The notes under the pieces were generated by a model. The model saw nothing but the letters and a program-made list of their open reading frames with translations. It ran no database searches and was not told the origin of the DNA. DNA of 64,000 nt, from NCBI GenBank assembly GCA_038146925.1, contig JAYQSP010000011.1:620001-684000 (forward strand). Reading direction: 5' to 3'. Each line of letters opens with the position of its first letter. The stretch's first letter is position 1. A program made the position numbers and the translations under genes. Source of the DNA: UBA830 sp038146925 (GTDB lineage: Bacteria > Pseudomonadota > Alphaproteobacteria > MPNO01 > UBA830). Shown here piece by piece: positions 33,863-41,793 of the stretch.

Positions 33863-34789
33863 TCAGGCCGCTTTCCGGCGCGCCGGTGTCTTCAAAAGGC
33901 CGGCGCGTTTCAGTACTCCGTCCAGCCGCTTCTCGAGTTCCTTGGTCGCCGCTACCATCGGCAACCGGTGCTCGTTCTTCGGCATGATCCCCAGTTTCTT
34001 CATCATGTATTTTATGGCGATGGGGTTGGTGTCGTAGAACACCGCCTGATTGATCTCGAAAAGATCGTAGTGAAGCTTCTGCGCTTTTTTCAGATCGCCG
34101 GCCCAGACCGCTTCGCACATCCGGGACAGTTTCCTGGGCTGCAGGTTGCCGACTGCGTTCATCAGGCCGCAGGCGCCGACCGCCATCATCGGATAGGACA
34201 GGTCTTCCAGTCCGACGAAAATCCGGAAATCCATCCCGAAATGATCCAGGCACTCCGACGCGAAACCGAGATCGTCAACGGCATGTTTCATGCCGACGAA
34301 GTTCGGGCAGGCTTTTGAAATCCGGTCCAGCGTGTCCAGGGTGACAGACACGGCGGCCCGGCCGGGGATGTGATAGATCATCCATGGCAGCGACGTGCTC
34401 TTGCCCAGCTTTTTGTAATACTCGACGAGGCCCCGTTGCGGGGGGCGTGTGTAATAGGGCGTGACGATCAGGAGCGCATCCGCCCCGGCCTGTTCGGCAT
34501 GGGCCGAAAGCGCCGAGGTTTCCTGCAGGTTCTGCGACCCCGTGGCCGCAACGATAGGCAGCTTACCGGCGCATGCCTCAATCGCGACATCGACGATGCG
34601 GTTGCGTTCTTCCACGGTCAGCGACGCGGGTTCGGACGTGGTCCCGTTGACCAGAATACCGTGCGATCCGTTCTTAACCTGGAATTCCACCAGCCCGGCA
34701 TAGGCATCGTAATCGACCTTGCCGTTGCGGAACGGCGTAATCAGCGGCGGGATGGATCCTTTGAGGAAATCCTTGGGCAGTTTCATCAT
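33863..34789 (-). CDS. DapA-superfamily lyase/aldolase
   Basis: A 308-residue class I aldolase of the dihydrodipicolinate synthase/N-acetylneuraminate lyase superfamily. Schiff-base Lys168 (VGMKHAV), Tyr139 (MIYHIPGRA), Thr50-Thr51 (NGTTSEP) and Arg144 are all present, so pyruvate or a 2-oxoacid should bind. Members in catabolic operons act on diverse 2-oxo sugar or aromatic-derived acids. It follows the bicupin dioxygenase gene across a terminator and precedes a GIY-YIG gene, so I doubt a lysine-biosynthesis role. ATG 34789 is chosen, with GGAG 9 bases upstream. Confidence 0.8.
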   Translation of the reverse strand: MMKLPKDFLKGSIPPLITPFRNGKVDYDAYAGLVEFQVKNGSHGILVNGTTSEPASLTVEERNRIVDVAIEACAGKLPIVAATGSQNLQETSALSAHAEQAGADALLIVTPYYTRPPQRGLVEYYKKLGKSTSLPWMIYHIPGRAAVSVTLDTLDRISKACPNFVGMKHAVDDLGFASECLDHFGMDFRIFVGLEDLSYPMMAVGACGLMNAVGNLQPRKLSRMCEAVWAGDLKKAQKLHYDLFEINQAVFYDTNPIAIKYMMKKLGIMPKNEHRLPMVAATKELEKRLDGVLKRAGLLKTPARRKAA

Positions 34790-34811
34790 GGCATCGGTCT
34801 CCGGATATCGC

Positions 34812-34834
34812 GGGATGTCCTCCCGGGACATCCC
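34812..34834 (-). promoter_or_regulatory. Perfect 9-bp inverted repeat just upstream of the DapA-like gene
   Basis: GGGATGTCC (34812-34820) pairs perfectly with GGACATCCC (34826-34834) around a five-base loop. It ends 23 bases before the DapA-like start, so it would be an operator or a leader hairpin. No T-run follows on the minus strand. Confidence 0.45.
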
Positions 34835-34857
34835 GGGACTGAAAAGTTTTTCTACTG

Positions 34858-34888
34858 AAAAAACGGACCCCGGCACAAGGCCGGGGTC
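34858..34888 (-). terminator. Rho-independent terminator after the bicupin gene
   Basis: On the minus strand GACCCCGG and CCGGGGTC (34866-34888) form a strong stem, followed by a C, G and then a run of six T (complement of 34858-34863). It lies 30 bases past the bicupin stop, so read-through into the DapA-like gene must be partial or the latter has its own promoter. Confidence 0.85.
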
Positions 34889-34918
34889 GCGTGTCGTCTG
34901 ATGGGGAGGGCCTCGGGT

Positions 34919-36067
34919 CTACTCGCCGGCCTGGCGGAGCTCCTCGGCGTTGGTTTCGAAACCGGAATTGGCGCCGAGCACCGACCAGGGCTGCTTCAGA
35001 TCTTCCTGCCACAGCAGGCTTTCCATGAAGATATTGAGCGGCTGGTCCTGAATGGTCAGCTCGTAGACGCTTTCGTCGTAAGAGGCGTGATTGTGTACGC
35101 CCCAACCCGGCGCCGAGAGCATCAGGTCGCCGGCTTTCCACTCGTAAACCTTGCCTTCTACCGTGGAGCGTCCGGTGCCATGGAAATAATAGTTCATGGC
35201 CGACGACACGTGGCGATGCGGTTTGTCGACGATCTTCGGCGGCCGCACGGTCATGGTGGCGAAGAAGTTCGGCGTCGTGCCGTTGAAGCGCGTCGTCATG
35301 GGATTGAACAGCAGGTAAAGCCTGCGGCCGACATAGTCCGAGCCAAGGGCCGTCAACTTGTCGAGTTCGGCTTTGACCTCTTTCCAGGGCCAGTGAAGCG
35401 CCTTGGACTCCACCGATTCCGGGTTGATGAGGGTTTCGTACGGCATCAGCCAGGCGCCGTCGTCGTTCAGCTGGAACGTGCCGTAGGGGCTCCTTGTTTT
35501 CGCATCCGCTTCGTTGGCTTCGGCGCGCGCTTTTTCCTCGGCTGCTTTTTTCGTGGCTTCTTCCACCAGTTCCATCATCGGCGGCGGTTCTTCGTCGACG
35601 ATATGCACGTTCATTTTCTCCAGCAGCGCCGCATTCGAATACGTCAACCGAACGTGCAGATCCTTGGAGTCGTTGACGTGCCAGTACGTGCCCATCGACG
35701 GAAAATTGTATACGTCGTACTGGTTGAAGCCGATCTTCTTGCCATTGATGATCGAATGGCCTTCGCCCTGGATGCAGAAATTGACCTGGGTGGAGTTGTG
35801 CCGGATCGGGGCGGTCTGTTCCCCCGGTTTCAGGACCTCCAGCGTGACGCGAACGCCGGGGTTGAGGCCCGGTCCCACGCCCAGCTCCTGCCAGCGCGGA
35901 TGAACGATCAGCGACTGACGCCGGCCGTTTTCCGGGCGCGGCTGTTCCGCCAGGCGATGGATTTCCTCGTCGATCTCCTCCTTGGAAATCATCAGGGGTT
36001 CCCACAAATCCAGCTTCTCCGGGTGTTTGTATCCGGTGCGGTCGATAAATTTCGGGTTGTCGCTCAT
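34919..36067 (-). CDS. Bicupin dioxygenase-like protein (gentisate dioxygenase-related)
   Basis: A 382-residue protein with two cupin domains. The first (about 60-160) shows RHNSTQVNFCIQGEGHSIING; the second (about 260-350) has DKPHRHVSSAMNYYFHGTG and a later His in GWGVHNHAS, giving a 2-His/1-Glu-type iron site. A charged Ala/Glu/Lys stretch (168-190) links the domains. The arrangement resembles gentisate and 1-hydroxy-2-naphthoate dioxygenases, which cleave rings bearing a single hydroxyl next to a carboxylate. The promoter region carries the same operator-like sequence as the marR promoter. Substrate unknown. Confidence 0.75.
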   Translation of the reverse strand: MSDNPKFIDRTGYKHPEKLDLWEPLMISKEEIDEEIHRLAEQPRPENGRRQSLIVHPRWQELGVGPGLNPGVRVTLEVLKPGEQTAPIRHNSTQVNFCIQGEGHSIINGKKIGFNQYDVYNFPSMGTYWHVNDSKDLHVRLTYSNAALLEKMNVHIVDEEPPPMMELVEEATKKAAEEKARAEANEADAKTRSPYGTFQLNDDGAWLMPYETLINPESVESKALHWPWKEVKAELDKLTALGSDYVGRRLYLLFNPMTTRFNGTTPNFFATMTVRPPKIVDKPHRHVSSAMNYYFHGTGRSTVEGKVYEWKAGDLMLSAPGWGVHNHASYDESVYELTIQDQPLNIFMESLLWQEDLKQPWSVLGANSGFETNAEELRQAGE

Positions 36068-36117
36068 CGCTTTTTCTCCTCCGCTGCCGACGGCTTGATA
36101 GCGCTCCCGGCGAATTA

Positions 36118-36137
36118 CTTAGATAACTTATTATTTG
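36118..36137. promoter_or_regulatory. Operator-like sequence upstream of the bicupin gene
   Basis: CTTAGATAACTTATTATTTG at 36118-36137 matches CTTAGATATCTTATTGCTTG at 36696-36715 at 17 of 20 positions. This copy lies 50 bases before the bicupin start and the other before marR. The GATA(A/T)C core is near-palindromic, as expected of a MarR site. Binding by the adjacent MarR protein is inferred. Confidence 0.6.
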
Positions 36138-36177
36138 CTTCTGTATCACGTCAAGCGACGGTTTCAACGCCGCTGCA

Positions 36178-36657
36178 CTAGTCCTCTTCGGAATCGAGGT
36201 TGTTGCGCATCTTCTGCAGCAGGTCGCGAAGTTGCAGGAATTCATCCCTGGACAAACCTGCGGTGGCCAGATCGTTCACTTCGATCGCGACCGGCATCAG
36301 CTCCGACTTCATGTCGCGGGCCTTGTCGGTCAGGTAGATGTTGATGGTCCGGCGGTCTTTCGGATTTCGTACACGTTCGATCATGCCGCTCCGGGCAAGT
36401 AATCTCAGCGCGCTGACAGTGGTGGGTTCGGTGGTGCCAACACGTCGGCTCAGTTCGCGCTGGCTCAGGCCTTCCTCGTCCCAGAGCGCGCGCAGAAAAT
36501 ACCACTGGCCCGGCGTGATCTGGTGCGACTGAAGCCGGGTGCGGAGTGCCTTGGCGAACAACAGATGCGTATCGCGAACCAGATACCCGGCGCTGTTGTC
36601 AGGCCGTAAATCGGTGTCGTCCGGTTTGTCTGTGGTCTGACCCTCGGACAGGTTCAA
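36178..36657 (-). CDS. MarR-family transcriptional regulator
   Basis: A 159-residue winged-helix regulator of the MarR family. ITPGQWYFLRALW precedes the recognition region LSQRELSRRVGTTEPTTVSALRLLARSGMIERV (split over helices 3 and 4), and the wing is NPKDRRTINIYLT. Such regulators sense phenolic or aromatic acids and repress catabolic genes. It lies immediately upstream of the bicupin gene and the matching operator-like sites at 36118 and 36696 suggest it controls both itself and the bicupin transcript. Confidence 0.88.
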   Translation of the reverse strand: MNLSEGQTTDKPDDTDLRPDNSAGYLVRDTHLLFAKALRTRLQSHQITPGQWYFLRALWDEEGLSQRELSRRVGTTEPTTVSALRLLARSGMIERVRNPKDRRTINIYLTDKARDMKSELMPVAIEVNDLATAGLSRDEFLQLRDLLQKMRNNLDSEED

Positions 36658-36695
36658 CTGAGCCTCGCTGTTTTTCAGCTATTAGAATTTTATTC

Positions 36696-36715
36696 CTTAG
36701 ATATCTTATTGCTTG
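36696..36715. promoter_or_regulatory. Operator-like sequence upstream of marR
   Basis: CTTAGATATCTTATTGCTTG, 39 bases before the marR start, is the partner of the site at 36118 (17/20 identical). Its core AGATATCT is a perfect palindrome. An autoregulatory site is the natural reading. Confidence 0.6.
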
Positions 36716-36723
36716 ATACCCAA

Positions 36724-36757
36724 TAGAACAACACGCGAAATAGAACAACACGCGAAA
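36724..36757. repeat. Perfect 17-bp tandem duplication
   Basis: TAGAACAACACGCGAAA occurs at 36724-36740 and again at 36741-36757 without a gap, between the marR operator-like site and the end of the UbiD gene. It may hold duplicated regulator contacts or be a slippage product. Confidence 0.8.
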
Positions 36758-36798
36758 CAAATTTTCACGAATCGAGACTTCGGGCCGGAAACCTGTCT

Positions 36799-38202
36799 TC
36801 AAGTTAGAAAATCCGCCAGATCGACGTCGTCGTAGCCGAACGGCATGGCGGGGGTAAATCTCTCGCGCTCCGCCTGCTGGGTGACGGCAGGCTTGGTGGC
36901 GTCGATGATGACCTTAGTGCCGATGCGATACATCGCGCTCATCCCCGGCACGATGTCGGACACGTTGTCCAGCGACCAGATGCGGGTATTGGGTACTTTC
37001 ACCACGTCACGGCTGCCGTGCACCCGGGTGGTCATCGACCAGAATATCTGGCGCAGATCCGAGGCGTCGATGTCGTCGTCGACGGCGATGGCGATTTTCG
37101 GATGTAGGTAGGGGCTGGACAGTGCGGCCATCAGCGCGGTCTTGGCCTGGCCTTCCACGCGCGGCCGCAGTTTAAGGACGATGGCCATCAGGCCGGAAAT
37201 GCCGAGGCAGCGGACATCCAGCAGGTCGAGACCGCCTTCGACGTTTTTCAGATGGTCGGTGACCACCGTTTCGATGCAGGTGCCGGTGATGGACTGCGTG
37301 TCTGTCATCGGCGCACCGCACTGCATGGCGTAGAACATCGGGTTTTTGCGGTGGGTGATCGCCTTCACCTTGAAGATCTCGGTCGAGCCTTCCATCGCGT
37401 AGGTGCCGGTGGCTTCGCCGAACGGGCCTTCCTCGACCATGCCTTCGGGAAGGACCTCGCCCTCGATCACCAGTTCCGCTTCGGCCGGAACCTCGATATC
37501 GATGGTCTCGCATTTGACCAGGCGCACCGGGTCGTCTAGCAGAGAGCCCGCGATCTCCAGCTCGTCCAGCCCGTAGGAAGACGTGAACCCCGATGCGTAA
37601 TAGATCGCCGGATGCGCGCCGATCACCATGGCGACCGGCATCGGTTCGTTGCGCTGCTGATATTTCTGATAGATCCGTAGCGCATGACGCGGACAGATCA
37701 GGAAGCCGGTCTGGTCAGGCCCCTGAATTTGCTGGCGGTGGATCGACATGTTGCGGATGCCGGTTTCGGGATCCTTGATGATCGCCATGCCGGAGGCGAT
37801 GTAGGGGCCCGGGTCGCGTTCGGCATGCCACAAAGCCGGTATCTTCGTCAGGTCGGCGTCCTTGCCCGTCAGGATGACTTCCTTCACGGGGGCCTTGTTG
37901 GCGCTTACTTCGACCGGCTCGATCTGACGCTTGATCCGCTCGACCAGCGTCGGGATGAACGCGTCTTCGCTGATGCCCAGCGCGATGGACCATTTCTTCC
38001 GGTCGGTGATCACCTGATTGACGACCTCCCAGCCGGGAAACCCCTTTAGGTTGGTGAAAAGCGTCGATTTGCCCAGCCGGTCATAGGCCTTCCAGCCGAT
38101 GGCGGAGACGTTCTCGTGCGGGTCCGCTTCCTTGGTGATGCGGATCAGCTCGCCCTGCTGTTCCAGATTGGCTACGTGGGCTCTCAGCGATTGGTCGCGC
38201 AT
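36799..38202 (-). CDS. UbiD-family prenylated-FMN decarboxylase
   Basis: A 467-residue UbiD-family enzyme that reversibly (de)carboxylates aromatic or unsaturated acids with prenylated FMN. The family core appears as SGMAIIKDPETGIRNMSIHR, with the flavin-site Arg/Glu, CPRHALRIYQKY, and the catalytic EEGPFGEATGTYAMEG. The C-terminal region includes HPKIAIAVDDDID. Length is close to E. coli UbiD (497) but nothing around it is ubiquinone synthesis. It diverges by 134 bases from the four-gene nitrile hydratase/thiocyanate hydrolase-like operon, and trails the marR cluster. No UbiX is in the window. Confidence 0.85.
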   Translation of the reverse strand: MRDQSLRAHVANLEQQGELIRITKEADPHENVSAIGWKAYDRLGKSTLFTNLKGFPGWEVVNQVITDRKKWSIALGISEDAFIPTLVERIKRQIEPVEVSANKAPVKEVILTGKDADLTKIPALWHAERDPGPYIASGMAIIKDPETGIRNMSIHRQQIQGPDQTGFLICPRHALRIYQKYQQRNEPMPVAMVIGAHPAIYYASGFTSSYGLDELEIAGSLLDDPVRLVKCETIDIEVPAEAELVIEGEVLPEGMVEEGPFGEATGTYAMEGSTEIFKVKAITHRKNPMFYAMQCGAPMTDTQSITGTCIETVVTDHLKNVEGGLDLLDVRCLGISGLMAIVLKLRPRVEGQAKTALMAALSSPYLHPKIAIAVDDDIDASDLRQIFWSMTTRVHGSRDVVKVPNTRIWSLDNVSDIVPGMSAMYRIGTKVIIDATKPAVTQQAERERFTPAMPFGYDDVDLADFLT

Positions 38203-38336
38203 TGGTTTTTCCTGTCGCGGTGCCGGCCCGCTCCCCCTTCCGGGCCATCCATGGAATTAACCCTGGGGGCGGTCGGGAGGGGGAGCGGACCGGAACGGAT
38301 TCTGATAAAGTTACCCAGACATACCGGGAGCGGCTC

Positions 38337-38651
38337 ATGAAGAAAAGTGTCAACGACATCGGCGGAGAGAACTGGGGGCCGATTCCCATGGATCAGAAGG
38401 AAACCCCCGACTGGGCGAAGCTGTCAACGGCGCTGCGCGGCGCGCTGGGAGACAGGGGGGCGGGTCTCGTCAGCCTGCATGAAGGACGACGCGCAAGGGA
38501 AGATATGGGCTACGAACGATATCATGCGCTCGGCTATTTCGAGATGGGCATGCAGGCGATATACGATATCCTGGTGCAGAAGGGCGTCGTGACCGAGCGG
38601 GAAGTGCAGGAACGTATCGCGGAGTTGAAAGCCGCCCGCGACAACGGTTGA
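38337..38651 (+). CDS. Small nitrile hydratase/thiocyanate hydrolase beta-like subunit (first copy)
   Basis: A 104-residue protein with features of the N-terminal half of nitrile hydratase beta or of thiocyanate hydrolase ScnB: DIGGENWGPIP near the start, a Trp region, RRAREDMGYERYHALGYFE and a C-terminal helix with VVTEREVQERIAELKA. The pattern recurs in the next gene (DMGGMDAGPIE ... DYFERWSEAM ... LLSRDEVMSRMD), so the two are probably paralogues. GGGAG sits about 7 bases before ATG 38337. It is the first gene of a tight four-gene operon. It could instead be a maturation activator. Confidence 0.6.
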   Translation: MKKSVNDIGGENWGPIPMDQKETPDWAKLSTALRGALGDRGAGLVSLHEGRRAREDMGYERYHALGYFEMGMQAIYDILVQKGVVTEREVQERIAELKAARDNG

Positions 38652-38697
38652 AATCATCCGTGCGCCGACGCAAGATAGACCAAACGAGGGAGCAGTC

Positions 38698-39000
38698 ATG
38701 AATCAGCGCCAGCACGACATGGGCGGTATGGACGCCGGGCCGATCGAGGCATCGGCCCACGAAGCCGAGCCCTGGGCCAAGATGATTACGTCGCTTGCCG
38801 CCGCGATGCGGGATCACGATATCATGCGCATAGACGAACTGCGCCGCGCGCTGGAGGATCTGCCGCCTGACGTGTACGAGCAGGATTATTTCGAACGCTG
38901 GTCCGAGGCCATGGTCAATCTGCTGGAGGAAAAGGGTCTTCTGAGCCGGGACGAGGTCATGAGCCGCATGGATGCGATCAAAGAGAAAGTAGGAGACTGA
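38698..39000 (+). CDS. Nitrile hydratase/thiocyanate hydrolase beta-like subunit (second copy)
   Basis: A 100-residue protein resembling the N-terminal half of nitrile hydratase beta: RQHDMGGMDAGPI followed by EPWAKMITSLAAAMRD, LRRALEDLP, DYFERWSEAMVNLLEEKGLLS. This is the hallmark RHDMGGMxGxG start and YYExW motif. The C-terminal SH3-like half is missing and is encoded by the next gene, two bases downstream. AGGGAGCAG precedes ATG 38698. The split is the arrangement of thiocyanate hydrolase (three subunits) and of toyocamycin nitrile hydratase. Confidence 0.75.
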   Translation: MNQRQHDMGGMDAGPIEASAHEAEPWAKMITSLAAAMRDHDIMRIDELRRALEDLPPDVYEQDYFERWSEAMVNLLEEKGLLSRDEVMSRMDAIKEKVGD

Positions 39001-39002
39001 CC

Positions 39003-39290
39003 ATGCCGATGTTCAGCGTCGGAGACCGGGTGCGCATCAAGAATTCCCACCCGCCGGGGCACCGCCGTACGCCGTTCTACGTGCGCGGCAAGACCGGCGT
39101 GATTGAACGCTATTGCGGCGATTTCAAGAACCCGGAGGAACTGGCCTACGGCTTCGACGGCACGCCCAAGCGCGAACTGTACCGCGTTCGGCTGGCGCAG
39201 ACGGATCTGTGGGACGACTACGAAGGTCCGGCCGACGATACGCTGGACCTGGAGATTTTCGATCACTGGCTTGAAAAGGCTGAAGGATAG
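39003..39290 (+). CDS. Nitrile hydratase beta C-terminal-like (thiocyanate hydrolase alpha-like) subunit
   Basis: A 95-residue SH3-like domain protein: FSVGDRVRIKNSHPPGHRRTPFYVRGKTGVIER is the classic start of the nitrile hydratase beta C-terminal domain (spread over residues 4-36), then YRVRLAQTDLWDDYEG and DTLDLEIFDHWLE. In one-piece nitrile hydratases this is fused to the domain encoded by the preceding gene. It is the counterpart of ScnA of thiocyanate hydrolase. Spacing is 2 bases from the gene before and 4 bases from the catalytic subunit after, so stoichiometric synthesis is expected. Confidence 0.8.
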   Translation: MPMFSVGDRVRIKNSHPPGHRRTPFYVRGKTGVIERYCGDFKNPEELAYGFDGTPKRELYRVRLAQTDLWDDYEGPADDTLDLEIFDHWLEKAEG

Positions 39291-39294
39291 AGAC

Positions 39295-39939
39295 ATGAGC
39301 ACCGATGACCGCGGCACACACGATCATGACCACGATCACGACCATCCGGGTACCACGCCAGATGTGAACGAAACCGGCTACTACGAACTGATGGCCGAGG
39401 CGATGAAGGAACTGCTGATCGAGAAAGGCGTGGTCAGCGCCGACGACGTGCGCCGCAACCTCGAATTCCTGGACAGCCGCGACCCGGTCGATGGCGGACG
39501 CGTCATCGCGCGGGCCTGGACCGATCCGGAGTTCAAGAAGCGCCTTCTCGAAGACGGCACCGCCGCGGTCGAGGAGATGGGCCTCACCATGGGCGACGCC
39601 GAACTGGTGGTCGTCGAGAACACCGACGACGTGCACAACATGATCGTCTGCACGCTGTGCTCCTGCTATCCGCGCACCCTGCTGGGCCTGCCGCCGGACT
39701 GGTACAAATCCAAGAGCTATCGCTCGCGCGCGGTGATCGAACCCCGCGCCGTGCTGAAGGAATTCGGCACCGAAATCCCCGACGACATGACGGTCCGGGT
39801 GCACGATTCGAATGCCGACATGCGCTATCTCGTCCTGCCGCAGCAGCCTGAGGGCACGGAAGGCTGGCCGGTCGAGAAGCTGGCCGAGATCGTCAGCCGC
39901 GACGCCATGGTCGGCGTGGTGGTGCCCGAGGCCGGCTAG
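39295..39939 (+). CDS. Cobalt-type nitrile hydratase alpha/thiocyanate hydrolase gamma-like catalytic subunit
   Basis: A 214-residue metal-binding subunit. VCTLCSC (118-124) is the claw that holds Co(III) through post-translationally oxidised cysteines; the Thr at 120 is the mark of the cobalt form (iron enzymes have Ser). CYPRTLLGLPPDWYKSKSYR follows as in the family. The N-terminus is His/Asp-rich (HDHDHDHDH, 9-17), absent from ordinary enzymes and perhaps a metal-loading segment. It would hydrate a nitrile to an amide, or hydrolyse thiocyanate; gene splitting favours the thiocyanate hydrolase group, while the substrate remains open. Upstream genes supply the two beta halves. Confidence 0.85.
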   Translation: MSTDDRGTHDHDHDHDHPGTTPDVNETGYYELMAEAMKELLIEKGVVSADDVRRNLEFLDSRDPVDGGRVIARAWTDPEFKKRLLEDGTAAVEEMGLTMGDAELVVVENTDDVHNMIVCTLCSCYPRTLLGLPPDWYKSKSYRSRAVIEPRAVLKEFGTEIPDDMTVRVHDSNADMRYLVLPQQPEGTEGWPVEKLAEIVSRDAMVGVVVPEAG

Positions 39940-39940
39940 G

Positions 39941-40852
39941 TCAGCTCCCTCCCGCTCCTGCTCCCGGTTTGCGGGTGGCGAGCCAGATGCCGGTGAAAAT
40001 CAGCACGATCCCGGCGGCGTGGAACGTGTAGAACGCCTCGCCCAGCAGCGACGTGGCCAGCAGCACGCCGAATACCGGCGCCAAGTAGATGAAGTACCCG
40101 GCCGTCCCCGGCCCGATTTTCGACACCGAGTAGGCCCAGAATATCTGCGCCAGCACCGACGGGCCGAGGGTCATGAATCCGATCGACCAGGCGGCGGTCA
40201 GGTTGACCGGCACCGGACGCTCGAACACGTAGAATTCGATCAGCCACAGCGGCAGCATGTAGAGCGACGCGAAGCCGAACATGCCGGCCATCAGCGCGCT
40301 GGAGCTGAGCTCCGGCGGCGCGCGGCGGAGGAACACGGCGTAGACCGAATACGACATCGTCGCCAGCAGCAGGATGATGTCGCCGATATTGAAGGTCAGC
40401 CCCAGCAGCACGTTCAGATCGCCGCGCGTCACGATCACCGCCACGCCGGCGAAGCCCAGCACGACGCCGATCCCTTCGCGCATCCCGAACCGGTCGCCAA
40501 GAATGATCAGCGCCGAGATCAGGATGCAGATCGACATCAGCCCCTGGAACAGTGCGCCGTTGATGGCGGTGGTGTATTGCAGCGCGACGTAGTGCAGCGC
40601 GCCGAATCCGATGGCCGACGACAGCGCGAGGAAGGAAATGTACTTCCACTTTTGCAGCACCAGCGTCCGGTGGCGCCACAGCTCGCCCGAGGTCCAGGTC
40701 AGCACGATCAGAAAGGCGAACAGCCAGCGCCAGAAGTTGAGCGCCATCGGCGGCACCTCGCCGGCGACATGTCGGCCCACCACCGACGACCCCGCCCAGA
40801 ACAGGGCGCAGAAGGTCAGCAGGATATAGGGCAGGACGGTGGCGTTCTTCAT
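39941..40852 (-). CDS. EamA/DMT-family transporter (third of three)
   Basis: A 303-residue protein with ten predicted membrane segments in two EamA repeats. The first contains PPMALNFWRW and the second ends APVFGVLLATSLLGEAF...GIVLIFTGIWLA, typical of drug/metabolite exporters. ATG 40852 overlaps the stop of the preceding paralogue (ATGA). It converges with the nitrile hydratase-like operon, ending 1 base from its stop. Substrate unknown; members export amino acids, nucleobases or other metabolites. Confidence 0.85.
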   Translation of the reverse strand: MKNATVLPYILLTFCALFWAGSSVVGRHVAGEVPPMALNFWRWLFAFLIVLTWTSGELWRHRTLVLQKWKYISFLALSSAIGFGALHYVALQYTTAINGALFQGLMSICILISALIILGDRFGMREGIGVVLGFAGVAVIVTRGDLNVLLGLTFNIGDIILLLATMSYSVYAVFLRRAPPELSSSALMAGMFGFASLYMLPLWLIEFYVFERPVPVNLTAAWSIGFMTLGPSVLAQIFWAYSVSKIGPGTAGYFIYLAPVFGVLLATSLLGEAFYTFHAAGIVLIFTGIWLATRKPGAGAGGS

Positions 40853-41793
40853 GCCGCCCCCGTCTTTGCCCGGCCGACGAACGTCGCCAGCCAGATGCCG
40901 GTGGCGATCAGTGCGATGCCGATGGCGTGATAATTCTGGAACGGTTCGCCCAGCACGACCGTTGCCATGATCACGCCGAACACCGGCGTCAGATAGATCA
41001 TGTAGCCGGCTTTGGCGGCACCGATGCGGCGGACGCCTTCGGCGAAGAAAGTCTGTGCCAGCACCGACGGGAACAGCGCGATGAACCCGACCGTCAGCAC
41101 GGTTGTCTGCGTCACCGGCATGGGCCGGAACCAGAAGTGCTCGACGATGAAGAAAGGCAGAATGTGGAGCGTTCCGAACACCATGGTCAGAAACATGAAG
41201 GCGAGCAGATCGAGATTCGCCGGCCGCTTGTACAGGAACACCGCGTATGTCGCAGAGCCGAACACGGCGAGGAACAGCAGAGGGTCGCCGGGGTTGATGC
41301 GCATCTGCAGCAGCAGGCCAATATCGCCGCGGATAACGATGGTCATCAGCCCCAGCATGCCGAGCGCGACCCCGATACCCTGGCGTGCTGTCACCCGGCG
41401 CCGCGCGAACAGGATGCCCGCCAGCATGATGCAGATCGGCAGCGACCCCTGCAGCAGGTTGCCGTTGATCGCCACCGTGAACTGCATCCCCAGATAGACC
41501 AGCCCGTTGAACGCCGCCATCGACAGCAAGGCCATGCCGTTCAGCAGCCAGAAATGCCGCATCACCGTGCTGCGGTGGCGCCACGTGTTGCCCAGTGCGA
41601 AGGGCGCGAACACCAGCGCCGAGATGAACAGCCGCCAGAAAGTCAGCGCCATGGGTGGAATCTCGTCGGCGGTGGCGCGGGCGATATTGGTGTTGGCTGC
41701 CCACAGCAGCGCCACTGCCACGAGCATCAGATAGGCGATCAGGCGGCCCTGCGATGTGGTCGCCGACGCATCGGGCGCGATTGCGTCAGTCAT
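40849..41793 (-). CDS. EamA/DMT-family transporter (second of three)
   Basis: A 314-residue EamA-family membrane protein, ten predicted helices. ARATADEIPPMALTFWRL in the first repeat and YMIYLTPVFGVIMATVVLGEPF in the second match its two neighbours at the same positions. ATG 41793 gives an 8-base overlap with the preceding gene, while an upstream ATG (41853) would extend 60 bases into it. Middle gene of a translationally coupled trio. Confidence 0.85.
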   Translation of the reverse strand: MTDAIAPDASATTSQGRLIAYLMLVAVALLWAANTNIARATADEIPPMALTFWRLFISALVFAPFALGNTWRHRSTVMRHFWLLNGMALLSMAAFNGLVYLGMQFTVAINGNLLQGSLPICIMLAGILFARRRVTARQGIGVALGMLGLMTIVIRGDIGLLLQMRINPGDPLLFLAVFGSATYAVFLYKRPANLDLLAFMFLTMVFGTLHILPFFIVEHFWFRPMPVTQTTVLTVGFIALFPSVLAQTFFAEGVRRIGAAKAGYMIYLTPVFGVIMATVVLGEPFQNYHAIGIALIATGIWLATFVGRAKTGAA

